Positions 45,212 through 53,800 of a DNA stretch of 64,000 nt are shown piece by piece. The stretch lies in contig JAEWMS010000030.1 in assembly GCA_023393115.1 (NCBI GenBank), positions 68,990 through 132,989 of the forward strand, written 5' to 3'. This DNA comes from Bacillota bacterium. Its GTDB lineage: Bacteria > Bacillota > Clostridia > Acetivibrionales > DSM-1351. The notes below the pieces were generated by a model. It had not been told where the DNA came from. It did not search any database and saw only the letters and a list, made by a program, of their open reading frames with translations. Position 1 is the stretch's first letter; each line of letters starts with the position of its first letter. The position numbers were made by a program, and so were the translations under genes.

Positions 45212-46627
45212 ATGAAAAAACAAGGTTTTAATCCTTATCTTCCGTCCTGGGAGTATATCCCTGACGCTGAACCCTATGTTTTTAACAACAGGGTTTATGT
45301 TTATGGTTCCCATGACAGATTTAACGGATATGTATATTGTATGAATGATTATGTCTGCTGGTCGGCACCAGTTGATGATCTCGGCAACTGGACTTATGAA
45401 GGTGTTATTTACCAAAAGACTGATGATCCTCTCAATCCTGACGGCAGCATGTGCCTTTATGCCCCTGATGTCACTGTAGGCCCCGACGGAAGGTATTATT
45501 TATACTATGTGCTGGACAAGGTATCAATCGTGTCTGTTGCCGTATGTGATACCCCTGCAGGTAAATATGAATTTTATGGCTATGTACATTATCAAGATGG
45601 TACCCGTCTTGGTGAAAGGGCAGATGATCAGCCTCAGTTTGACCCAGGAGTACTTACCGAGGGGGATAGAACTTACCTCTATACTGGATTTTGTCCTGTA
45701 GGCGACAAATCAAGAAAAGGGCCCATGGCAACAGTTTTGGGGCCTGATATGCTGACAATTGTGGAGGAACCTGTATTCATAGCCCAAAGTGAGCCTTACA
45801 GCAAGGGCAGCGGCTACGAAGGACATGAGTTTTTTGAAGCCCCTTCCATCAGAAAGAGGGGAGATACCTACTACTTTATTTATTCCTCAGTGGTATTCCA
45901 TGAGCTATGTTATGCTACAAGCAAGCATCCTACAAAAGGTTTTGAGTACAAGGGAGTTATTGTGAGCAACAGCGATCTTCATATTGATACTTACAAGCCT
46001 GCCCAAAAGCCAATGTTCTACGGTGCAAACAACCATGGCAGCATAGTTGAAATTAAAGATAAATGGTACATTTTCTATCACAGACACACCAATGGAACAA
46101 ATTTCAGCAGACAGGGCTGCGTCGAGGAGATTAAGTTTTTAGAGGATGGCACCATTCCCCAGGTGGAAATGACCTCCTGCGGCTGTAATGGCGGACCTCT
46201 GGAAGGACGTGGAGAATATGCCGCATATCTGGCCTGCAACCTGTTCTGTTCAGAAGAGTCTTTATACACCGATTGGACAGCTTCCTGGATGAACAATCAG
46301 TTTCCAAAGATAACTCAGGACGGAAGAGACGGAGACGAAGAGATTGGATATATTGCCAATATGAAAGCTTCAGCCACAGCCGGCTTCAAATACTTTGACT
46401 GCAAGGGCATTACAAAGGTAAAAATCAAGGTTCGTGGATACTGCCAGGGTGACTTTGAAGTAAAAACCAGCTGGGATGGTCCTGCCCTTGGAAAGATATC
46501 TGTGGGTTTCACCAATGTGTGGAAGGAATATTCTGCCGATATAGCCATTCCTGATGGAGTACAGGCATTGTATTTTACTTTCACAGGTAGTGGAAGTGCG
46601 CATTTTGCGTCATTTACTCTTGAATAA
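45212..46627 (+). CDS. GH43 beta-xylosidase/arabinofuranosidase with C-terminal beta-sandwich (CBM6-like)
   Basis: The catalytic five-bladed propeller spans about residues 8-310. The three catalytic acids fit D18 (base, in YIPDAEPYV), D144 (in FDPGVL) and E209 (acid, in FEAPSIRKRG). Residues about 335-471 form a beta-sandwich resembling family 6 carbohydrate-binding modules, with WKEYSADIAIP and ALYFTFTGSGSAHFASF. No signal peptide. Length (471) is normal for this architecture. It stands alone between an AraC gene and a bidirectional terminator. Exact substrate (xylan or arabinan side chain) is not clear. Confidence 0.86.
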   Translation: MKKQGFNPYLPSWEYIPDAEPYVFNNRVYVYGSHDRFNGYVYCMNDYVCWSAPVDDLGNWTYEGVIYQKTDDPLNPDGSMCLYAPDVTVGPDGRYYLYYVLDKVSIVSVAVCDTPAGKYEFYGYVHYQDGTRLGERADDQPQFDPGVLTEGDRTYLYTGFCPVGDKSRKGPMATVLGPDMLTIVEEPVFIAQSEPYSKGSGYEGHEFFEAPSIRKRGDTYYFIYSSVVFHELCYATSKHPTKGFEYKGVIVSNSDLHIDTYKPAQKPMFYGANNHGSIVEIKDKWYIFYHRHTNGTNFSRQGCVEEIKFLEDGTIPQVEMTSCGCNGGPLEGRGEYAAYLACNLFCSEESLYTDWTASWMNNQFPKITQDGRDGDEEIGYIANMKASATAGFKYFDCKGITKVKIKVRGYCQGDFEVKTSWDGPALGKISVGFTNVWKEYSADIAIPDGVQALYFTFTGSGSAHFASFTLE

Positions 46628-46636
46628 ATTTTTCTA

Positions 46637-46684
46637 CTAAAAAAGGTTACCAGACGCCAATCGCGTTACGGTAACCTTTTTTTC
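46637..46684. terminator. Bidirectional terminator between convergent GH43 and MFS genes
   Basis: AAAAGGTTACC and GGTAACCTTTT form an 11-bp stem with a T-run on the plus-strand side and an A-run on the other. It serves the GH43 gene on the plus strand and the MFS gene on the minus strand. Confidence 0.85.
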
Positions 46685-48000
46685 TAACAATTATGCTTAC
46701 GTTCAATAATTCTGTTCATTCCAGCAATACCCGCTGTCAGCACCATCGCTGAAACTATAAATAACAGCTGCAGGCTTCCAATGGAAAAACCATGAAAAGA
46801 AGTACCGAAAGTGGGAGTGAGCTTTATAAAATAAGAGCCTGCCAGAGTCCCGGCAAATCCGAATATTCCGTTAACGGCCGAAGAAAACCCCATATAAACC
46901 GACTTGTTCTCAGCAGGTGCAAAACCATACTGTATATTATTGATTGAAATATTTATACCTGAAATTGCTGCTCCACCTAAAATATGAGCAATGGGAAGCA
47001 ACAGAAAAACATTATCAACATCTATCAAAAACCATGTAAAATAACATAGGACCTGAATAAGCATCATCATTTTTAGAAGGTACATCCAGGACTTTTTATC
47101 GGCCAGCCTGCCCCAATATCTCACCGAAACCACACTGGAGACTGATGCCAAAACAAGCATAAGCGTTATGTAACCGTAACCCATTTCCAACTTTGAAACC
47201 ATATACACAGAGGTGAATGGAGCTGCCAACTGGTACCCCACATTCCAGATAAGCATGACAATAACAACTCCCCTATACCTCCTGTTTCGTAACGGCAGCA
47301 GGATAAATTCCTTAACATTTATATCTTTGCCGGCTTGTGGATAAATGGGCTCCTTCATGCTGGAAAATAGGATAAAATTTACTATTGCGGCTGACATAAC
47401 AAAAACATATATTACTAAAAACCCTGTAAAATCTTGTCCGACTTTCTGAAATCTGTCCAAAACCTGTCCCATAAGCAGGGTTATACAGGTTACCACTCCC
47501 AATACAATAGCTTCTCTCCGGCCGAAGTAGGAGCCTCTGATATTCTCCGGAGTAATGGACAGAAGCCAGGTCTGTGACGCGGGTATTGTAAAGGCCAGAA
47601 AAAGGTTTGAACCCAGAAATGTAATCACTAATAATGAAATTTTAACTGACTGCTCAACCCTTATCAGCGGTATAAAAATCATCAATCCCAGCAAAAACCT
47701 TCCAATAAAACAGAATAAGCAGGTAATCAGCTTTCTGTTTCGCATTTTTTCAAATGCAACCGGAGAAAAAGCTGATATTATTCCAGCCAAAACAGGTATA
47801 GCTGATATTATTCCGGCTATTTCATCATGAGCCCCCAGATATTTTGCATAACCCACCAAAAACGCTCCACTTGTTAAGGTAAGAATGCTTCTGGCTGTGC
47901 AGCCCTCAAAAACGGAAATTTTACGAGAAAACCGCATTTCAGCTTCACTGAGGGTTCTGCTGTCAAAGTATACTTTTTTAATAAAGCCGGATATATTCAC
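46684..48000 (-). CDS. MFS transporter
   Basis: About 12 hydrophobic helices with the loop patterns ISAFSPVAFEKMRNRK and SVRYWGRLADKKSW, typical of major facilitator permeases. An in-frame ATG at 48042 exists, but it sits at the edge of the hairpin that terminates the upstream operon and has no good ribosome site. A GTG at 48000 with GGGGG upstream is therefore preferred; the true start could be either. The protein is 438 or 452 residues. It follows the FucU gene on the same strand, so it may import or export the sugar handled by that operon, by read-through of the terminator. Confidence 0.82.
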   Translation of the reverse strand: MNISGFIKKVYFDSRTLSEAEMRFSRKISVFEGCTARSILTLTSGAFLVGYAKYLGAHDEIAGIISAIPVLAGIISAFSPVAFEKMRNRKLITCLFCFIGRFLLGLMIFIPLIRVEQSVKISLLVITFLGSNLFLAFTIPASQTWLLSITPENIRGSYFGRREAIVLGVVTCITLLMGQVLDRFQKVGQDFTGFLVIYVFVMSAAIVNFILFSSMKEPIYPQAGKDINVKEFILLPLRNRRYRGVVIVMLIWNVGYQLAAPFTSVYMVSKLEMGYGYITLMLVLASVSSVVSVRYWGRLADKKSWMYLLKMMMLIQVLCYFTWFLIDVDNVFLLLPIAHILGGAAISGINISINNIQYGFAPAENKSVYMGFSSAVNGIFGFAGTLAGSYFIKLTPTFGTSFHGFSIGSLQLLFIVSAMVLTAGIAGMNRIIERKHNC

Positions 48001-48033
48001 AATAAACCCCCATAAAGTAAAGAAAATTCGTTT

Positions 48034-48081
48034 AAAAAGCATATGCCTGAATTTGCAGCTTATCTGAAAATTCAGGCATAT
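48034..48081 (-). terminator. Terminator hairpin after the FucU gene
   Basis: ATATGCCTGAATTT and AAATTCAGGCATAT form a perfect 14-bp stem with a 13-base loop, followed on the minus strand by GCTTTTT. The T-run lies within the first codons of the longer MFS frame. Confidence 0.75.
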
Positions 48082-48126
48082 ATCGCTTCCTTCTTTTCTT
48101 ATGTCAAATACTATAAAATTGAACTA

Positions 48127-48558
48127 TTACTCCACTACAACACCCTTCTTTAAAATGATATTGGCGTAGAGGGCAGCCTCGCTTGTTGCTATCACTGCAT
48201 ATGCACTCTTGGTTCTTTCATAGAAAGCAAATCTTTCTATGTTCTCTATCTTGTTATACCTTGGTTCGTGCTTATTGATAATATCTCTGTAAACCTCCCA
48301 GATAGGAGTCTCAACCGTGTCTCCCGGAACTACTTCCATAAGCGCCACAGGCTTTTCAACGTATGGGTCAAGAGGGAAAAACTTAAGTATTGCATCCAAT
48401 ACCTCAGGAACGCCATGCCCATCCAGTCTTATTACTTTCTTTCCAAATGTACCCGAAGGAAAATTTCCATCGGCAATAACAATTTCATCACTATGCCCCA
48501 TCTCCATGAGAGTCTTCAGAAGTTCTGGGGTTAGGATCGAAGGAATCCCCTTTAACAT
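48127..48558 (-). CDS. fucU: RbsD/FucU-family sugar mutarotase (L-fucose mutarotase-like)
   Basis: Interconverts alpha and beta anomers of L-fucose or a related sugar so the next enzyme gets the form it needs. The 143-residue protein starts MLKGIPSILTPELLKTL, has H22 and D24 in MGHSDEIVIAD at the FucU catalytic positions, and VIRLDGHGVPEVLDAIL and FAFYERTKSAYAVIAT, which fit FucU better than RbsD. AAGGAGG precedes the ATG. It is the last gene of the operon of kinase, dehydrogenase, KbaZ-like protein and aldo/keto reductase. It is the strongest local hint that the operon handles fucose. Confidence 0.9.
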   Translation of the reverse strand: MLKGIPSILTPELLKTLMEMGHSDEIVIADGNFPSGTFGKKVIRLDGHGVPEVLDAILKFFPLDPYVEKPVALMEVVPGDTVETPIWEVYRDIINKHEPRYNKIENIERFAFYERTKSAYAVIATSEAALYANIILKKGVVVE

Positions 48559-48644
48559 ATATCCTCCTTACCGCAAGCGGATTAAATTTTTGATTATTCG
48601 TTTAGTGTATTTGCTTAGTTTATACGTTTGGTTATTGGTTTAAT

Positions 48645-49658
48645 TTATTTTGTTATTTCACCGTTAAGGTCCCACAGATCGGTCCAGTCTTTTGCTCCAT
48701 CCCACAAGAAAACCTGACCCTTTATCAGACGGCAGTTCTTATCCACACCCTCGATTTTCTTCATTTCCTCTTCTGTCAGTGGATCCTCAACTGCACATCT
48801 GAGGTTGCTTGCATATTCGTTTCTGTGAATTGAGAACGGTATTGGTGTCTGTCCTCTTTGAACAGCCCATTTAATACATATAACTGCAGGATGAACATTG
48901 TGAGCCTTTGCTATTTCTACAATAACAGGTTCCTGTATATCTACATAATCATCTGCTGTCTTGTCACGGTCAGGTCTTGTTGGTGAACCGATAGGACAAA
49001 AACCGATAGGCTGAATACCATGTTCAAGTACGAATTGGAACAATTCAGGCTGTTGGAAGCATGGATGTAGCTCCATCTCTATGGCAGATGGCATGATGGT
49101 GGCATATTTAAACAATTCCTTTAATTTCGGAATAGTCATATTTGAGGCTCCGATATGCTTTACATAGCCAGCCTTCTGAAGTCTTTCCATCTGGTACCAG
49201 GTTTCCATGTACTGTTCAATTGAGAAAGGCCTTGCATCCTTATTATGATAGTCAGGTGCAGCTCCTTTAGGATGGAAATTTCTGAAGGGCCAGTGCACAA
49301 AGTACAAATCTATGTAATCAAGGCGCAAATCCTTCAAGGTTTTTGCACAGGACAACATTACATCTCCTTTCCCGTGCATATCATTCCATACCTTTGAGGT
49401 AATAAAGAGTTCCTCTCTTTTGATTCCTGACTTCATTATGTCTTCGAAAACTTCACCTATTAAATGCTCATTTCCGTATACTGATGCACAGTCAAACAAT
49501 CTAAAACCCACTTCTGCAGCACCTTTAACTGCCGCTGCTATATCCTCAGCTGAAAACCTGTCTGAACCAAAGGTGCCCATACCTATAGCAGGCATCTTGT
49601 CTCCTCCACGCAGCACTCTCTGTGGAACCAAACCTGGATTGATCATATCGTTACTCAT
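48645..49658 (-). CDS. Aldo/keto reductase
   Basis: NAD(P)H-dependent reductase with an (alpha/beta)8 barrel. The catalytic tetrad is visible: Asp and Tyr in FDCASVYGNEHLIGEVF, Lys in FITSKVWND and His in YFVHWPF. The cofactor-binding region near the C-terminus contains IPFSIHRNEYASNL. It is 337 residues, a normal length. AAGGAGA lies upstream of the ATG. In this operon it might reduce an aldose to its alditol, or reduce an aldehyde fragment such as lactaldehyde; which of the two cannot be decided from sequence. Confidence 0.88.
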   Translation of the reverse strand: MSNDMINPGLVPQRVLRGGDKMPAIGMGTFGSDRFSAEDIAAAVKGAAEVGFRLFDCASVYGNEHLIGEVFEDIMKSGIKREELFITSKVWNDMHGKGDVMLSCAKTLKDLRLDYIDLYFVHWPFRNFHPKGAAPDYHNKDARPFSIEQYMETWYQMERLQKAGYVKHIGASNMTIPKLKELFKYATIMPSAIEMELHPCFQQPELFQFVLEHGIQPIGFCPIGSPTRPDRDKTADDYVDIQEPVIVEIAKAHNVHPAVICIKWAVQRGQTPIPFSIHRNEYASNLRCAVEDPLTEEEMKKIEGVDKNCRLIKGQVFLWDGAKDWTDLWDLNGEITK

Positions 49659-49732
49659 AATACCCGTCTCCTTTATATATAATTTTTTCGTTATATTAAT
49701 CCGGTAAATAATAACCGGGTTCTGCTATATTA

Positions 49733-51055
49733 CTATTTAGCTTCTGTAGCATATAAATAGTCATCAATACAATTGATTACACGGTCCTTTAATAGACTCT
49801 CCGGGTCATTTACCAGCTCTCCGCTCCTCACCTTCCTGTACTGAATAGGCATGTATTCACTCAGCAGGGAAAAGGGAATTGTTACAGCTTTCAAATTCTT
49901 AATTAATCTCTTTACTGCATTTTGAACATTTGAGTCAGGCAGATAGTATCTGCACCTGTCCGAAAAACTGTACTTCCTGGCAAATCTTATTTTTGATCCA
50001 CTGCCATGATAATGCTTTCTCCAGTTCTCAGGGTTCTGAAGCATTGCTTCATCAAATACATTTATAAGATTTGACAGGTGAATATCAGGATCATATTTAA
50101 AGAGTTCTTCTTCTATCATGCTCAGGGCAAACAAACCTTCCCTCAATGCAAAGGTCAAAGCCGGTCCTACCTTCAGAATAGCTATTCCGTCCTCAACCAT
50201 TTCCTTAAGAGCTGTGGGAGTCTGATAATCTGTAGAATGTCCTTCAAAAACCAGGTTAGGATACTTCTTCAAAGACTGGCACAATTCTTTCGCAGCTTTC
50301 CGGTCATATTCATGTATTGTTTCATCACCGAATTCAACTCCCGGCTGTACCACAACAGCAATAACATTTGCCCAGGCCTTTTGCAGCCCCAGCTTATAGA
50401 ATGCCTGCCGGAAGGTTTCAACGGTGGCTTCAAAATCACTTACCCTTGTAACCTGGATGCCCTCTTCCTCCTCCTGACTTCCCCCTGGAATTGGCACTTC
50501 ACTGCCCACAATATATACCGGTTGCAATGCACTTTCATCGATTTTTAGCAGTTCGGCATATGCCTCCTCGGCTACCTTGCAAAGCACTGCTCCCCTCTCG
50601 GCTATAACACCTGTATCAAGCTTTTCATTTATATTGTCATCAGCAAGATGCATGCTGGTATCTATATGTATTTTAGTAAATCCTGCTAAAACGTACTGTC
50701 TTATTAATTCACAAGATTTTTCCATAGCTGTTTCAGACTTTTCGTTTTTCCACGTGAGAGGTCCCAGATGGTCTCCTCCAAGTAAGAGCTTTTCTGTAGG
50801 AAACTGTACTTTTTGAGCTAGATTGGACACAAATGCTTTGAAATCCTCCGGCTTCATGCCCGTATAGCCTCCGAACTGATTTACCTGATTTGCTGTTGCT
50901 TCAATCAGTACATAACCTTCAGTTTTTAATGCTCTTTCCATTGCAGCCTCAATTACATATTCATTTGCACTACAGGCCGAATATATCCCTGCCGGAATTC
51001 CCTGTTTCTGTTTTAAAACCAAATTCTTTAAAGGATGCAAACCTTTTATCGTCAT
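49733..51055 (-). CDS. GatZ/KbaZ-family protein (tagatose-bisphosphate aldolase subunit or ketose 4-epimerase)
   Basis: Strong resemblance to E. coli KbaZ/GatZ: GIYSACSANEYVIEAA, LIEATANQVNQFGGYTGM and LLLGGDHLGPLTW. In enterobacteria GatZ/KbaZ supports the catalytic GatY/KbaY aldolase, but no such partner is in this window. Some members of the same family act by themselves as fructose-6-phosphate/tagatose 4-epimerases, so an independent epimerase or aldolase role is possible. From the ATG at 51055, preceded by AGGAGG, it is 440 residues. It lies 10 bases after the dehydrogenase gene in the same operon. Confidence 0.87.
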   Translation of the reverse strand: MTIKGLHPLKNLVLKQKQGIPAGIYSACSANEYVIEAAMERALKTEGYVLIEATANQVNQFGGYTGMKPEDFKAFVSNLAQKVQFPTEKLLLGGDHLGPLTWKNEKSETAMEKSCELIRQYVLAGFTKIHIDTSMHLADDNINEKLDTGVIAERGAVLCKVAEEAYAELLKIDESALQPVYIVGSEVPIPGGSQEEEEGIQVTRVSDFEATVETFRQAFYKLGLQKAWANVIAVVVQPGVEFGDETIHEYDRKAAKELCQSLKKYPNLVFEGHSTDYQTPTALKEMVEDGIAILKVGPALTFALREGLFALSMIEEELFKYDPDIHLSNLINVFDEAMLQNPENWRKHYHGSGSKIRFARKYSFSDRCRYYLPDSNVQNAVKRLIKNLKAVTIPFSLLSEYMPIQYRKVRSGELVNDPESLLKDRVINCIDDYLYATEAK

Positions 51056-51065
51056 TTTGTACCTC

Positions 51066-52112
51066 CTATTCATTCACTATAAGTACTTTACCTTTAACGG
51101 TTCCCGGAACCTTGAACATATCAAAACCGTCCTTGATGTTATTGAGCGGCACTTTTTTGAATATAAAGCTTTCATCAAATTTCAAGGCTCCCGTTGAAAA
51201 ATAGTGAGCAGTCAAATCCCACTCTCTGCCCGGGAAGGGTGCGCTATATGACATCCATGAGCCTGTGAGTTTGAATTCCTTACGGTTCATATTTTCAAAC
51301 AGTCGTGGAGTGAATACCAAATCCTTTGTGGGAGTTCCAATGAAGCAAACTCCGGATTTATTGCCTGCCAGTTCAAAAGCAAGCTTCATGGTTATATCAA
51401 CTCCGGCAGTTTCATATACAAAACCGAAGCCTTTTTTGTTGGTCAGTTTATCAACCTGCTCTTTAAAATCTTTATCAAGAGTATTAATTGTCACATCAGC
51501 GCCAAGCTTTTGAGCCAGTGCCAGTCTGTCATTGTCTATATCAAATACAAAAACTCTTTTTGCACCGAATATCCTGGCCCACTGAGCCGTAAACATACCC
51601 ACTGTGCCTCCGCCAAGTATGGCTACATCCTCTCCGCCATGATAATCGGCACACAATAGTCCGTGCAAAGCTACCGTTGCAGGTTCGAAAAATGCTCCCT
51701 GCTCAAAGGTAACGCTGTCATCAAATTTTACAACATTCTTTTCAGGCATTTTCACATACTCTGCAAAGCTTCCGTTTTCTCTGGAGCCAATAAAGCTGTA
51801 ATGTTTACACAGAGAATAGTTTCCTTTCTGGCAGTCTTCACATTTCATACAGGGAACCAAAGGTACCCCGGCCACTCTGTCTCCTACCTCCACAGAAGTT
51901 ACTCCTTCACCTATCCCGGCAACTTCACCTGAAAATTCATGTCCCAGAACTATGGGAAAAAAGTGTGCACCGTCACCCAAAACTCTTGGAATATCAGAAC
52001 CGCATATGCCTGTAGCCTTAACCCTTACAAGTACTTCTCCCTTTCCGGGTACAGGCGTTGGAATCTCCTCATATCTCAAATCATCCCTTGCATGTAATAC
52101 TCCCGCTTTCAT
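51066..52112 (-). CDS. gatD: Zn-dependent polyol dehydrogenase, galactitol-1-phosphate 5-dehydrogenase-like
   Basis: Medium-chain zinc dehydrogenase of 348 residues, similar end to end to E. coli GatD (shared GICGSDIPRVLGDGAHFFPI-like block and SWMSYSAPFPGREW). Catalytic zinc ligands C37, H58 and E59; structural zinc cysteines C88, C91, C94 and C102; NAD site GGGTVGMF. It oxidises a polyol or polyol phosphate to a ketose or ketose phosphate. GGAGGG lies just before the ATG. It follows the FGGY kinase by 25 bases and precedes the KbaZ-like gene. The symbol reflects similarity; the actual substrate is unproven. Confidence 0.84.
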   Translation of the reverse strand: MKAGVLHARDDLRYEEIPTPVPGKGEVLVRVKATGICGSDIPRVLGDGAHFFPIVLGHEFSGEVAGIGEGVTSVEVGDRVAGVPLVPCMKCEDCQKGNYSLCKHYSFIGSRENGSFAEYVKMPEKNVVKFDDSVTFEQGAFFEPATVALHGLLCADYHGGEDVAILGGGTVGMFTAQWARIFGAKRVFVFDIDNDRLALAQKLGADVTINTLDKDFKEQVDKLTNKKGFGFVYETAGVDITMKLAFELAGNKSGVCFIGTPTKDLVFTPRLFENMNRKEFKLTGSWMSYSAPFPGREWDLTAHYFSTGALKFDESFIFKKVPLNNIKDGFDMFKVPGTVKGKVLIVNE

Positions 52113-52137
52113 ATAAACCCTCCAGTCGTTTTAAAAC

Positions 52138-53649
52138 TCATATTTTTTGCATTGTATCTTTCAATTTTTCATACAGCTCTATATAAATTTCATAATTCTT
52201 TTTGTAAGTTTCATGAGCTTTCATATCTGGCTCATGGGTACGTGTGATTACAATGGTTTTATCAACAGCTTGGTCAAAACTCTTGTACAGCCCTGTTCCA
52301 ACACCGGCAAGTATTGCCGCTCCAAGTGTGGTCGCCGTATCAGAAGTTGGAACCTTGATGACCTTGCCTGTAACATCAGCCTTTATTTGAGTCCAAAGTC
52401 GGCTATTGGCGGCTCCACCCATGGCTACCAATTCGTCTACAGTAACATCAGCTTCCTCAGCAGTTCTCATATTGTGCTGAAGAGCAAAAGCACAACCCTC
52501 CATCACGGCTCTAATCATGTGAGCCCTTGTTTTGTTGTAGCCCAGACCGAAAAATACTCCTTTTGCGTTCTTATCCCATAGAGGTGATCTCTCGCCTGCC
52601 ATATAAGGCAAAAATATGAGACCATCCGAACCGGCAGATATTTTTTCAGCCTCGATATCCATAACATTAAATGGATTTGATCCTGTCGCTTTTGCCACTG
52701 AATCCTCAAAAGCTCCCAGTTCTTCCCTGAACCACTTTATGGCTCCTCCTCCACCAACGGTACCTCCCTGTAAAAGCCACAGTTTGGGAACAACGTGATA
52801 ACCTAAAATTAGTTTTGGATGGGCAACAGCAGCCTCCAGACATATGCTCATACCGCCTGCCTGCCCACCCTGCTCCTGGGTTTGCCCAACCTTAACCACG
52901 CCTGCACCAAGAGTTCCACAGGATGCATCCAAGCCTCCAGCTACTACCGGTGTTCCTGCTGCCAGTCCAGTTAAGGCTGCAGCCTCGGTGGTAACTTCGC
53001 CAATCACCTCATGACACTGGAACAGTTCAGGAAGCTTCTTCCTGTCAAAGCCAAGCTCCTGACAGAAGTCATCATCCCACTTTCCCTCATTCATATTAAA
53101 GGAATGTATACCATAGCCCTGAGATAAATCCTGAGTTATCTTTCCGGTGAGTTTGTATGCTATAAAGCTGTTGCTCTGCAAAAACTTATAGGTGGCATTA
53201 TAAACTTCAGGCATATTCTTTCTGAACCATACAAATTTCGGTGTGGAATAAGATGGCTCAAAGGAATTGCCACTCAGATTAAATATTCTGTCAAAGCCCA
53301 CTCTTTCAATAGTATCCTTGCATATATCCGCTGCTCTTGTATCCATCCAGATCGGTGTGTTATGTAATACTCTGCCGCTTTTATCCACAGGTATTGCAGA
53401 CCAGCTCTGTCCGTCAATTCCTATTCCCTTTATCTGCTTAGCATCAATTTTGCCCTTGAATATTGCTTCCTTTGTGGCTGCACATATACTCTCCCACCAT
53501 TCATTCGGGTTTTGTTCCACATGCCCCGGAGCGGGATAATAAACCTTGTACTCCTTGGTTGACTGCGCTATTACCACTCCCTGCAGATCGAAAATCGCCA
53601 CTTTGCAGGCAGAAGTACCAATGTCAATTCCTAATAATAAATTTTCCAT
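52138..53649 (-). CDS. FGGY-family carbohydrate kinase
   Basis: ATP-dependent sugar or polyol kinase. The N-terminal actin-like domain starts MENLLLGIDIGTSACKVAIF; substrate-region motifs are GIDGQSWSAIPVD and PIWMDTRA; the C-terminal ATPase domain holds VAMGGAANSRLW and TATTLGAAILAG. It resembles xylulokinase-like members, but substrate assignment within FGGY is unreliable. The ATG at 53649, preceded by GGAGA, gives 503 residues. It is the first gene of the operon, and an AAACGTTT operator candidate lies about 95 bases upstream. Confidence 0.85.
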   Translation of the reverse strand: MENLLLGIDIGTSACKVAIFDLQGVVIAQSTKEYKVYYPAPGHVEQNPNEWWESICAATKEAIFKGKIDAKQIKGIGIDGQSWSAIPVDKSGRVLHNTPIWMDTRAADICKDTIERVGFDRIFNLSGNSFEPSYSTPKFVWFRKNMPEVYNATYKFLQSNSFIAYKLTGKITQDLSQGYGIHSFNMNEGKWDDDFCQELGFDRKKLPELFQCHEVIGEVTTEAAALTGLAAGTPVVAGGLDASCGTLGAGVVKVGQTQEQGGQAGGMSICLEAAVAHPKLILGYHVVPKLWLLQGGTVGGGGAIKWFREELGAFEDSVAKATGSNPFNVMDIEAEKISAGSDGLIFLPYMAGERSPLWDKNAKGVFFGLGYNKTRAHMIRAVMEGCAFALQHNMRTAEEADVTVDELVAMGGAANSRLWTQIKADVTGKVIKVPTSDTATTLGAAILAGVGTGLYKSFDQAVDKTIVITRTHEPDMKAHETYKKNYEIYIELYEKLKDTMQKI

Positions 53650-53742
53650 GGCTGTCTCCATTTCTAAAATCTAATAGAATCCTGTTTATTTCGAGTCTTG
53701 AGCACAGCGTTACGTTTTCTGTAATATTATATAACTATAACT

Positions 53743-53750
53743 AAACGTTT
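53743..53750. promoter_or_regulatory. LacI-type operator candidate before the kinase operon
   Basis: AAACGTTT is a perfect 8-base palindrome within TAAACGTTTCG. The same core occurs just upstream of the LacI gene at 54834-54841. LacI-family operators commonly have a central CG. Confidence 0.45.
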
Positions 53751-53800
53751 CGCTCTCGTCCAAAAATATCCGAGAAACACTCACTGTTTCTCGTGAAATT

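Noticed and set aside
50078..50548. A 156-codon plus-strand frame within the KbaZ-like gene
   Set aside because: Composition and position are those of a complementary-strand shadow; the KbaZ reading is supported by strong family motifs.
52138..53649. Assigning the FGGY kinase as araB or xylB
   Set aside because: FGGY substrate specificity is not readable from the motifs, and the operon context (GatD, KbaZ, FucU) does not fit arabinose or xylose.
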